Position numbers and translations under genes: made by a program
From: an uncultured Methanobrevibacter sp.
GTDB taxonomy: Archaea; Methanobacteriota; Methanobacteria; Methanobacteriales; Methanobacteriaceae
Direction: 5' to 3'
NCBI RefSeq assembly: GCF_902784195.1
Contig: NZ_CACZTX010000002.1
Location: 62,001 to 126,000, forward strand
Length of the DNA stretch: 64,000 bases
Part shown: piece after piece, positions 16,403-24,145 of the stretch
Layout of the letters: each line of letters opens with the position of its first letter
How positions within the stretch are numbered: position 1 is the stretch's first letter
The notes under the pieces: model-generated
Seen by the model: the letters and a program-made list of their open reading frames with translations, nothing else
Told to the model about the DNA's origin: nothing
Database searches by the model: none

Positions 16403-19400
16403 ATTTCGGTAAAAAGCAAGACGTTATTTGCAGTGCTTATAAGCTTGTTCATAATTTCTATAGCAAGTGTTTCTGCAACTGACGTCAGTGATATTAGTGA
16501 TAATCAAGATTCAAATATTCTAAATGATGTAGATTCTGGCAGTGGGATTTCCACTTCCGATGATTTTGTTGAAAATGGTACTGGCTCTGTTGGTTCTAGT
16601 ATTTCATCTAGTTCTGATAGTCTCAGCAGTTCAACAGGTGTTGATGTTTCTGATTATGATGGGAATTCAATTGATTCAATCGGTTCAACCGGTTCAGATA
16701 GTAATTCTTGCGAGATCAGTTCAAAAGATGAAATCTCTTCAACAAATGAATTGTGTTCATCTACAGAAGGAAATGCAGAAGCAAATGTCTCAAGTGATGT
16801 CTTATGCTCTTCTGAAGATGGTGAAAAGGATTCAGGTAGTGCTTTAGCTTCTTCAGCAAGTGAAAAAAATTCTTCAGTTATAGAATCTTCAAGCACTTCC
16901 GTTGCAAGAGGAGATTATTACAATGTCACTTTAAAAGATGGAAATTCCGGCAATCCATTGGCTGGAAAAACAATAACATTTAAATTAAATGGAAACAAGT
17001 ATACAAAAACTACAAATTCAAAGGGAGTCGCTAGCATATTGTTAAATGCAAGTCCAGGTACTTATGTGATTTATTACTCATATGATGGTGATTCCAATTA
17101 TGGGAACTATTCTAATTCCCAAAGCATAAAAATCGTAAAGACTCCAACAGCACTAGTTAATTCAGGCAGTTCTGTCGTAAATGGAAAAGCTTATTACATT
17201 ACCTTAAAGGATTCTTATGGAAATGTATTGTCAGGCAAAACCTTAAGTTTGACATTTAATGGAAAAACATATAAGAAAACTACAAACTCTAATGGTAAAG
17301 TTAGCTTAACCATCAGCGGTACAGTTGCAAAGACTTACAAATTAACCTACAAGTATGCTGGAGATGCAAACTACAGTTCCATTGCTGGCTCAGCAAGCAT
17401 CAAAATAAAGATGCCTACTGCTTTATCCGGTTCTGGATCTACAATAATTAAAGGAAAATATTATTACATTACTTTAAAAAACGGCAATGGGAAAGTCTTA
17501 TCAGGCAAATCTGTAGTCTTCACAGTAAATGGTAAGAATTATACTAAAACTACTAATTCCAAAGGGGTTGCAAGTTTAAAGATTAACTTAAAATCTAATA
17601 GAACTTATGCTTTAACGTATAAATATGCTGGCAGTTCCTATTATGGAAGTTCCTCTAAAACGGTTTCATTATTTGTCAAGACACCTACCCAATTTGTAAA
17701 TTCAGGTAGTTCAATTGCAAAGGGTAAAACCTATTACATTACTTTAAAGGATTCTGATGGGAATGTATTGGCTGGCAAAACCGTAAAGATAACATATCGT
17801 GGAAAAACTTATACCAAAACTACAAATTCAAAGGGTAAAGTAGGATTGAAAATCAGTTCAGCTATAGGTTATGCCTATAATCTTTCCTATAAGTATGCTG
17901 GAAATAGCAATTATGGTGCGATTTCCGGGTCTGTTAATTTAAAGGTTAAGAAAGGCACAAGTTTGGCTGGTTCCAGTTCCACTACAATTATCAAAGGAAA
18001 CAAATACTCTGTCACATTGAAGGATTCAAGTGGAAATGTCTTGTCAAGCAAAAAAGTCACTTTCACTTTCAATGGTAAAAATTATACTAAGACTACCAAT
18101 TCAAAAGGTGTAGCTAGTTTAACCATAAATGCAGCTGCAGGAAAAACCTATAGTTTTTCTTACAGCTATGCTGGAAGTTCATATTATGCAGCTTCCTCAT
18201 CAGGCACTATCAAATTGGCAGTCAAGCTTAAAAGTGTAATTTCAAACTCTGGAAGTTCCATAATGAATGGAAGTAACTACAAGATTACATTGAAGGATTC
18301 AAGCGGAAATCTTTTAGTTGGCAAGAATATTACCTTCACTTTCAATGGAAAAACATATTCCAAAACCACAGGGGCTACCGGTGTTGCAAGTTTAAGCATT
18401 GATGTAAGCACTCCTAAAACCTATGCATTAACTTATAAATTTGGAGGGGATAGCAACTACACTTCATCTTCCGGATCTGTAAGCTTGAATGTAAAGTCAA
18501 AAACTGCATTCACTGTTGCGCATATAGTTTCTGCATCCTCATCATTGAAATCCTATGTTGAGAAATATGGAAAGGTTCCATCTACAGTTTCTGTAAATGG
18601 AATATCCTTGAATCTAAGCAGTTTCACTTATTTGATGGGTAAAGCTGTTGCAAGCATTAATTCAGGGAAGACTTCTGCGGTTATTACTTTAGTAAATATC
18701 AGTTCAAGCTATTCTAATGGAGGAAGTTCATCCATTAACGGCAATTTGTCTAAAGCCAAGTATGTTTCATTGGCAAACAGCTTAGTGTCTTATGTTAATT
18801 CCAATGGCAAACTTCCGAATTACATTAATACTAGCTTAGGATTGGTTTCACCAAAGCTTTATAGTTTTGGTCTTTCCAAAGTTTTAGTATTCTATTCATC
18901 TAATAAGAGATTGCCTAACACTTTATCTCTTGTTTCAAGTGATGTTGACGGGGCAAGCAGTTCTGCAAGCAGTTCTTCTACCGCTTATTCTTCAGTTACC
19001 AAAAAGGGTAATGCTTCCCAATATAAAACTGGATTGAATGAAGTTGCAAATCTTACTGCTGCTCAGTTGAAAGCTTATTTAACCTCTTCCGGAAACGATG
19101 CCCTTAACTCCGCTATAAAGAGTTTGGCAAGTAAACTTGTTTCTGGAAAGACTACAACATGGGCGAAAGCGGTGGCAATCTATAACTATGTTAGAGACAA
19201 TATTTCATACAGTTTCTATTCCAACAGTAAAAAGGCCGCAAGCGGTACTTTAAGCAGTAAGTCTGCTAACTGTTGTGATCAAGCGAATTTGGTAGTTGCT
19301 CTTTGTAGAGCAGCCAACATACCTGCAAGATTTTCACATGCTAAAGGTTGTACATTTTCCAGCGGTTTGGTAACTGGACATGTATGGGCTCAGATTTATG

Positions 19401-19519
19401 TGGATGGAGTATGGTATTCTGCTGATGCAACAAGTAGCAGAAACAGTTTAGGAAACATTAAGAATTGGAATGTAAAGTCCTTTTCTAGCTTAAAACAATA
19501 TGCGCATTTGTCTTTCTGA
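16403..19519 (+). CDS. Secreted adhesin-like protein with Ig-like repeats, pseudomurein-binding repeats and C71/transglutaminase-like domain
   Basis: The ~1038-residue protein begins with a signal peptide (SVKSKTLFAVLISLF, cleavage after SVSA), complete only if translation starts at ATT 16403, five bases after the SD. A Ser-rich stretch follows, then about six Ig-like repeats (each with GKTYYITLKD, SGKTVxFTxNGKxYTKTTNSKG, YKYAG; residues ~170-695). Two pseudomurein-binding repeats come next (~700-755, ~782-843). The C-terminal cysteine-peptidase domain has Cys958, His993 and Asp1008. It likely sits on the pseudomurein wall and may cut or remodel it. Confidence 0.88.
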   Translation: MSVKSKTLFAVLISLFIISIASVSATDVSDISDNQDSNILNDVDSGSGISTSDDFVENGTGSVGSSISSSSDSLSSSTGVDVSDYDGNSIDSIGSTGSDSNSCEISSKDEISSTNELCSSTEGNAEANVSSDVLCSSEDGEKDSGSALASSASEKNSSVIESSSTSVARGDYYNVTLKDGNSGNPLAGKTITFKLNGNKYTKTTNSKGVASILLNASPGTYVIYYSYDGDSNYGNYSNSQSIKIVKTPTALVNSGSSVVNGKAYYITLKDSYGNVLSGKTLSLTFNGKTYKKTTNSNGKVSLTISGTVAKTYKLTYKYAGDANYSSIAGSASIKIKMPTALSGSGSTIIKGKYYYITLKNGNGKVLSGKSVVFTVNGKNYTKTTNSKGVASLKINLKSNRTYALTYKYAGSSYYGSSSKTVSLFVKTPTQFVNSGSSIAKGKTYYITLKDSDGNVLAGKTVKITYRGKTYTKTTNSKGKVGLKISSAIGYAYNLSYKYAGNSNYGAISGSVNLKVKKGTSLAGSSSTTIIKGNKYSVTLKDSSGNVLSSKKVTFTFNGKNYTKTTNSKGVASLTINAAAGKTYSFSYSYAGSSYYAASSSGTIKLAVKLKSVISNSGSSIMNGSNYKITLKDSSGNLLVGKNITFTFNGKTYSKTTGATGVASLSIDVSTPKTYALTYKFGGDSNYTSSSGSVSLNVKSKTAFTVAHIVSASSSLKSYVEKYGKVPSTVSVNGISLNLSSFTYLMGKAVASINSGKTSAVITLVNISSSYSNGGSSSINGNLSKAKYVSLANSLVSYVNSNGKLPNYINTSLGLVSPKLYSFGLSKVLVFYSSNKRLPNTLSLVSSDVDGASSSASSSSTAYSSVTKKGNASQYKTGLNEVANLTAAQLKAYLTSSGNDALNSAIKSLASKLVSGKTTTWAKAVAIYNYVRDNISYSFYSNSKKAASGTLSSKSANCCDQANLVVALCRAANIPARFSHAKGCTFSSGLVTGHVWAQIYVDGVWYSADATSSRNSLGNIKNWNVKSFSSLKQYAHLSF

Positions 19520-19601
19520 TGGGTGTGTATTTTATATGGTATCTGGTTAAAATATGCATTTGTCTTTCTGATGGGTGTGTATTTTTTATCTGATATCTAA
19601 T
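19497..19601. repeat. Tandem duplication of the 3' end of the surface-protein gene
   Basis: A ~52-bp unit containing CATTTGTCTTTCTGATGGG and GTGTGTATTTT occurs at 19497-19549 and again at 19551-19601. The first copy holds the last codons and stop of the gene; the second is a non-coding copy just downstream. Confidence 0.85.
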
Positions 19602-19634
19602 CAATGCTCATTGCTTTTTCTCTGAGCATTTAGT

Positions 19635-19656
19635 TCATGTTCGATTATGAACATGA
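19635..19656 (+). terminator. Terminator hairpin downstream of the surface-protein gene
   Basis: Arms TCATGTTC and GAACATGA (8 bp, six-base loop) are followed by a T run. A second hairpin, ATGCTCA...TGAGCAT at 19604-19629, lies just before it. Confidence 0.6.
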
Positions 19657-19778
19657 TTTTTAATGAAATAAATTGAATAGACAAATTAATAAATTAAATT
19701 CTTGTAATAAATGATTGAAGAATTGGTTTGCACTGGTTCTTCTTTTATTTATAATTCTTTTCCTCTTTTTTATTTTTT

Positions 19779-19869
19779 TATTTTTGCTATTGCGTATTCA
19801 GATAGTTTGTTTTTTGTTAATTTTTATTTTTGCTATTGCGTATTCAGATAGTTTGTTTTTAGTTAATTT
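19779..19869. repeat. Perfect tandem duplication of ~45 bp
   Basis: TATTTTTGCTATTGCGTATT and the sequence after it (CAGATAGTTTGTTTTT) appear at 19779-19824 and 19825-19869 with one small difference. No function is apparent. Confidence 0.8.
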
Positions 19870-20176
19870 ATTAATTCCATTGCTCACTTTTCAAATATTT
19901 TTTACAATAATTACTAATTTTTTCATTAAATTATTTGATAATCAACTAAGTTAATTTTATTTTTCACTAATTTTTTTAAAATTATACTAAAATTATTTAA
20001 ATGATAAACAATATATTATCAAATGTATAATAAGAATACTACTTTTTGTTAAAAAATTATAACAAAAGTTATGTTGGTATGTGATGATTAGGTGTGAAAA
20101 GATAAGAAAATAAATGAATTTGAAATTATCACAATACTTGTTTTAATCTTATTTAAAAATCAATTAGGTGTTACTT

Positions 20177-21013
20177 ATGAAAGTAAAAGATGTAGCTTCT
20201 ACAGATGTTATTCATGTAACTGTTCCAGGAAGCAGAGAAGATGCTCTAAGAATCATGAAAAAAGAGGATGTATCTGTAGTGCCTGTTATTAAAAATGATA
20301 CTAACAAATTAGTCGGGATATTAACTCGTTCTGATATGATCACCAATCCTGATGAAGAACAAATTGCAATGTTGATGACTAGAGATTTAATCACAGCAAA
20401 AATGGATGATGACTTAAAAACCGTTGCAGAAAAGATGGTGGAAAACAACATCAGAAGAATTCCTGTTGTAGATGATAATGATGAATTAGTGGGAATTGTA
20501 ACTTCTTTTGATATTGTTGCTTTAGCTATTGCTGATATGGGAATCAAGGAACCTGTAGAAGATTACATGATTAAGACCATTCCTGCAACTTGGGATGAAA
20601 CTCCATTGAATGTTGCATTTGAAGTAATGAAATTCTTTGGATTGAAATCTGTAATCGGATTAAACTCCAACAACAGAATGACCGGTATCTTAACTGAAAC
20701 CGATTTCATTGCTGAAAGTGAAATCATCTCTGAAAGAACTGAACACAGCTCTTCTGTAGGTACTGAAGGAGACAAATGGTCTTGGGACAGTACTTCTGTA
20801 TTGTACATTGAGAAAAACCATCTCAAATTCACAGACAAAGTGTTCAAGGATGTTGCAATCAAGGATGTTGTAACTGCAAACACAAAAACTAAAGTCTCTG
20901 TATGTGCTGAAAAAATGAGATCCCTTGATGTAGAGCAATTACCTGTTTTAGGAATTGAAGGAGAGCTCGTTGGACTCGTCAGAGCTAGTGACTTAATTAA
21001 AACTTTATTATAA
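20177..21013 (+). CDS. Protein of four CBS domains
   Basis: The 278-residue protein consists of two CBS pairs. Motifs such as VVPVIKNDTNKLVGILTRSDM, RRIPVVDDNDELVGIVTSFDI, TGILTETDFI and QLPVLGIEGELVGLVRASDL mark the four domains in order. CBS pairs bind adenosine nucleotides or S-adenosylmethionine as energy or metabolite sensors. There is no enzymatic domain, so a regulatory partner is expected. The ATG at 20177 follows the SD TTAGGTG; a GTG at 20168 is less likely. Confidence 0.88.
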   Translation: MKVKDVASTDVIHVTVPGSREDALRIMKKEDVSVVPVIKNDTNKLVGILTRSDMITNPDEEQIAMLMTRDLITAKMDDDLKTVAEKMVENNIRRIPVVDDNDELVGIVTSFDIVALAIADMGIKEPVEDYMIKTIPATWDETPLNVAFEVMKFFGLKSVIGLNSNNRMTGILTETDFIAESEIISERTEHSSSVGTEGDKWSWDSTSVLYIEKNHLKFTDKVFKDVAIKDVVTANTKTKVSVCAEKMRSLDVEQLPVLGIEGELVGLVRASDLIKTLL

Positions 21014-21233
21014 GTTTTAATTTTTTCTTTTTTCTTTTTTTATTCTTTTTTTAATTTTTATATTATTTTTCACTATTTTTTTCATATTGTAATTTATATA
21101 GGATATTTTTTGTTCCATAAATTGCTTTAATTTTAATATAAGATTATAATTATATTGTAAATTGATTTTAAATTATAAAATTGCTTTAATTTTATAATTA
21201 GAGCATTTTTAGAAAGTTTTATTAATTTTAAAG
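21014..21233. other. T-rich gene end and AT-rich spacer
   Basis: A run of C/T-rich oligo-T directly after the CBS stop codon is a typical archaeal terminator. The rest is AT-rich upstream DNA of the small-peptide locus. Confidence 0.5.
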
Positions 21234-21244
21234 TCTAAAATATC

Positions 21245-21264
21245 TTTAGGTTTCGCCACCTAAA
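21245..21264 (+). promoter_or_regulatory. Conserved hairpin/operator upstream of small peptide A
   Basis: TTTAGGT and ACCTAAA form a perfect 7-bp stem with the loop TTCGCC. The same element lies upstream of peptide B with one G-U-compatible change, which suggests an RNA stem or a protein-binding inverted repeat near the transcript start. Confidence 0.65.
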
Positions 21265-21301
21265 AAATTTACAGGCAAGTCAAATTTTAGGAGGTGGTTT
21301 T

Positions 21302-21376
21302 ATGGAATTGACATTAAAATTTTTGCTGTTATTGATCAGTGCAATAATTAGCTTTGTTTTAATTTTCCTTGAATAA
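21302..21376 (+). CDS. 24-residue hydrophobic peptide A
   Basis: A strong SD (TTTTAGGAGGTGG) lies before an ATG that opens a 24-codon frame. The peptide starts MELTLKF, has a continuous aliphatic stretch and ends LIFLE, so it is a single membrane helix. A second locus 6.3 kb away encodes a 24-residue peptide with 10 identical positions and mostly conservative changes, which supports translation of both. Flanking RNA-like elements are also conserved. It resembles type I toxin peptides or regulatory membrane peptides; function unknown. Confidence 0.7.
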   Translation: MELTLKFLLLLISAIISFVLIFLE

Positions 21377-21404
21377 TCATATCCTAATAATAAGCGTCCA
21401 TGGT

Positions 21405-21443
21405 AAAAAAGTTAGGTTAAGATTTTCCTTGGTGGACTTTTCC
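21405..21443 (+). ncRNA. Conserved 3' block of small-peptide locus A
   Basis: The block AAAAAAGTTAGGTTAAG, then ATTTTCCTTGGTGGACTTTT, is shared almost exactly with locus B about the same distance after the peptide stop. Its conservation outside coding sequence points to an RNA element or an adjacent small RNA. Confidence 0.55.
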
Positions 21444-21563
21444 TTTTTAATATTATTTCAAGTTCTTCTAAATATTATTCTGAGATAAATTTTATATACA
21501 AAAAAATCTATATTATATTCATGGATTATTATTAGTCCTAAAATTGACTTGTTTGGTGTTATT

Positions 21564-21583
21564 TGAATTCTTTTTAGAATTCA
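21564..21583 (+). terminator. Conserved terminator hairpin of locus A
   Basis: TGAATTCT and AGAATTCA form an 8-bp stem, preceded in both loci by TTGTTATTT or a near match and followed by TTAACATT and a T run. The matching element in locus B is at 27873-27890. Confidence 0.65.
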
Positions 21584-21696
21584 CTTAACATTTTTTAAGC
21601 TATTTTTCTAATTTTTTTAAGATTTAAAATATTTATATTAGTTTAAATAAATGTTTTAGTATTCATTTTTTTATCATTTTTAATTTGAGAGATAAC

Positions 21697-22212
21697 ATGT
21701 CATCTAAGCCTATTTTAGTAATAAAGGATAATGATTCAACAATTGGAATCAGAGCAAGGGTTGGAGAGGAATTCTCTGAACATGAAATCCAATTGAATGT
21801 CATGCTTGCATATTATTGGGACAATGATCTTCCAGTTATAGAAAGCTTGATAGACCTTTTTGAATCAGCTGTCAAGAGGACAATAAATGAAGTCCTTCCA
21901 CATGAAAACCTCTTATTGAAATATGATCTTATCACAGATGACGAGATAGATAAAGCAAGCAGATTTGAGATTCATCTGATTGAAGTGAAAGCAGACGGTA
22001 CCGGTTTAAGATTGGATGGAAAAATACTTGCCTTAAAGGGCATTTCATCAAAAGAAGAGTATTCACAAGGAATTTTAGGTTTAAAATTTAAAAAAGAAGA
22101 TGACTCAAATGATGGAATAATAGTTAAATCTGTTGAAAAGAACATTCCAACTGAAAAGAAGATTTCCTTTAAGGAGTTTGCAAGGCAGCAACGATTAAAA
22201 AATAATAATTAA
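21697..22212 (+). CDS. Uncharacterised acidic protein
   Basis: I do not recognise this 171-residue protein. It has an N-terminal beta-rich segment (KPILVIKDNDSTIGIRARVGEEF), a long helix around the two sequences LIDLFESAVKRTINEVL and HENLLLKYD, and a lysine-rich tail. There are no membrane segments or metal motifs. The ATG at 21697 was chosen over a TTG at 21685, as the purine-rich GAGAGAT lies just before it. It ends 67 bp from the convergent larE-like gene. Confidence 0.6.
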   Translation: MSSKPILVIKDNDSTIGIRARVGEEFSEHEIQLNVMLAYYWDNDLPVIESLIDLFESAVKRTINEVLPHENLLLKYDLITDDEIDKASRFEIHLIEVKADGTGLRLDGKILALKGISSKEEYSQGILGLKFKKEDDSNDGIIVKSVEKNIPTEKKISFKEFARQQRLKNNN

Positions 22213-22278
22213 AAAAAAAATTGAAAAATAGGATTTTTAAAATTAATAATTAATTAAAAAAAAGTAAATGAAGAAGAA

Positions 22279-23346
22279 CTATACAGTTCTTCTAATAAAT
22301 GGCAATATCTTTACTAAAGATTCTTTTGCATCTTCCTTGTTTTCATTGTTTTCAATGCTTATCTTACCATCTCTAAATATCTTAGACTCTTTTCCATCAA
22401 TATTCAATTTGATGTATCCAATTTCATCAATAGTCTCAATATTGCTTATATGCTCATTTCCTCTACTTTTAAGAATCTTATCGGTTTCTGAAATATCAAT
22501 ACCAAATGGCAATCTCTTTCTAAGTCTAAGATTATTTGCTCCTTTTTCAAGTTCATCGTCTAGGATAAGCTCATCATCACTTTCGATTGCTTTAAGATTC
22601 AATAGGATCTTGTCATATTGTGATAATTTCAATTCTTCAACAATTGAATCTATCTTTTCATTGTCTAAAATAGCATCCAAATCACTTAATTCGATTGTAG
22701 CCACATTTTTCTCTTCTCTAAGCTTGACTACATCAGAACCTGTGATTTCTTTCACATATGCTTCACAATGGTCTATCCTATTCACCTTATCGATTGTTAC
22801 GGTTTCATTAGTCTTGACCCTTGTTGCAAGACATGTTGTGGAATTTGAGTATTCAATATTATTTTCATCAAGGAACTTATGAATTTCAGGGGTTTCAAGT
22901 TCAGCTTCAATGAATGGACTTTCAATCTCATACTTGAATTTCATCAATATCCCAGGCCTATCATGAGTAAGGTCTGTTATATTGTTTCCATCTATGATAA
23001 TTTCATATCCTTCTTCATTAGCCTTTTGTTTAATTGCACCATACATTAAGTTTCTGCATAGTAAACATCTTTTTGGACTATTTTCAACAAACTCATCTAC
23101 ATCTAGGAAGTTACCATCTATGATTTTGTGTCTTATTCCAAGTTCAGATGTTCTTCTTTTTGCAAATTCCAAAAATCCAGTTGGAAAAATCTGGTTGTCA
23201 TAAGTGATTGCAAGCACATCTGCACCCGCTTCCTTTGCAAGGTATGCAAGCAATGTGCTGTCTGCTCCACCAGAAAAAGCTAAAGCTACTTTGCCATAGT
23301 CTTTAAATATTTCTTTTACTTTATTTATTTTGATATTTGTATTCAT
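22279..23346 (-). CDS. larE: LarE-like ATP-dependent sulfur transferase (PP-loop)
   Basis: The 355-residue protein has the PP-loop SGGADS near residue 25, then AITYDNQIFP, the pair CLLC near 98, DGNNITDL, and STTCLATR near 170. The LarE family inserts sulfur into the nickel-pincer precursor. Members with three cysteines of this type use a [4Fe-4S] cluster that carries the transferred sulfur rather than sacrificing a protein cysteine. A ~100-residue C-terminal extension is present. No larB or larC lies nearby, so the substrate here may differ. Confidence 0.8.
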   Translation of the reverse strand: MNTNIKINKVKEIFKDYGKVALAFSGGADSTLLAYLAKEAGADVLAITYDNQIFPTGFLEFAKRRTSELGIRHKIIDGNFLDVDEFVENSPKRCLLCRNLMYGAIKQKANEEGYEIIIDGNNITDLTHDRPGILMKFKYEIESPFIEAELETPEIHKFLDENNIEYSNSTTCLATRVKTNETVTIDKVNRIDHCEAYVKEITGSDVVKLREEKNVATIELSDLDAILDNEKIDSIVEELKLSQYDKILLNLKAIESDDELILDDELEKGANNLRLRKRLPFGIDISETDKILKSRGNEHISNIETIDEIGYIKLNIDGKESKIFRDGKISIENNENKEDAKESLVKILPFIRRTV

Positions 23347-23444
23347 ATTTGGCCTCGTTGACTTAATAATAAATTCATTTATTATTAGTTTAATTTGATT
23401 AATCGCCCGAGTTCAATATCATATCAAATATAAAAAAATAATAA

Positions 23445-23460
23445 ATTAACTATTGTTATA
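23445..23460. promoter_or_regulatory. Degenerate operator-like palindrome upstream of larE-like gene
   Basis: ATTAACTATTGTTATA differs at three positions from the motif found at the nitrogenase-like operon. It lies ~100 bp upstream of the larE-like start, just upstream of a TATA-like TTTTTATATTTG (minus strand). Confidence 0.4.
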
Positions 23461-23512
23461 TTATTTATTGCTTTTAAAATTTTCTATATCAACGTTATAT
23501 TCTAAAATGAGT

Positions 23513-24145
23513 TTATTCCAAGTTCTTAATGTATTCCAAGACTTCAATTGCATCCAAGTATTTGATGTCCTTTTCCTTCAATATGAAATCGATAAGCTTG
23601 GTTTTCTTTTCATCTTCCATTTCCACTTTTGAGAATATGTTCTGATAGGAACGTTTAGGGTAATAGATCTCTTTGGCAATATTGTGGATGTAATCCTTTT
23701 CCTCATCAGTGATTATTCCTTCCTCAACTGCCAAGTCCAATTTGTAGTCAACATTTACAAGAGCTTCAGATAATGGAACTTGATTGACGGGGTCAAAACT
23801 TAAAGCCACATCATCATCTGAAGTAATCTCTCCAGACCTGTATGCCTTGTAGACATAACCGATTCCAATCATGCCTAAATCATCAAGCTCTGATGCTCTT
23901 AAAGCGCCCATACTGCTTCCTCCAACTACAGTTATTCCCTTATCCAATGCCTTCATGATTTCCTTATGGGCAACTGCAGGAGTGTGGTGGAAAGCGCCAT
24001 CAATGATTCCTATTATGTCTGGCTTTTCAGATATTGCCTTTAGGATGTCCCCTCTTTTTACTGGAGGCCTGTAATCGGCATCAAGTATTGTTTTTGCTTC
24101 ATCCTCTAAAATGGACAATCCGAGGTAAACTATTATCTTTTTCAT
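23513..24145 (-). CDS. tfuA: TfuA-type McrA-glycine thioamidation protein
   Basis: The 210-residue protein matches TfuA-like partners of YcaO: IVYLGLSILEDEAKTIL, DGAFHHTPAVAHKEIM near 50, and the strongly conserved GGSSMGALRASEL near 78. In methanogens TfuA with YcaO converts a glycine of McrA, the methyl-coenzyme M reductase alpha subunit, to thioglycine, probably by supplying sulfide. The start overlaps the ycaO stop (ATGA), so the two are translationally coupled. Confidence 0.93.
   Translation of the reverse strand: MKKIIVYLGLSILEDEAKTILDADYRPPVKRGDILKAISEKPDIIGIIDGAFHHTPAVAHKEIMKALDKGITVVGGSSMGALRASELDDLGMIGIGYVYKAYRSGEITSDDDVALSFDPVNQVPLSEALVNVDYKLDLAVEEGIITDEEKDYIHNIAKEIYYPKRSYQNIFSKVEMEDEKKTKLIDFILKEKDIKYLDAIEVLEYIKNLE

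Larger units (their letters stand above)
19520..20176. other. Repeat-rich spacer between surface protein and CBS gene
   Basis: This 657-bp spacer contains the tail duplication, two hairpins, a second tandem duplication (19779-19869) and a degenerate operator-like site TATAACAAAAGTTATG (20058-20073). A 79-codon hydrophobic frame at 19715-19954 runs through the duplication and looks like chance. Confidence 0.6.

Noticed and set aside
19715-19954. 79-codon hydrophobic frame in the spacer after the surface protein
   Set aside because: It starts at TTG without an SD, consists mainly of Phe/Leu/Ile from T-rich DNA and runs across a tandem duplication. Unlike the 24-residue peptides it has no second related copy.
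22268-22882. 204-codon frame opposite the larE-like gene
   Set aside because: It is Ser/Leu-rich low-complexity antisense to a strong PP-loop protein, with no SD.
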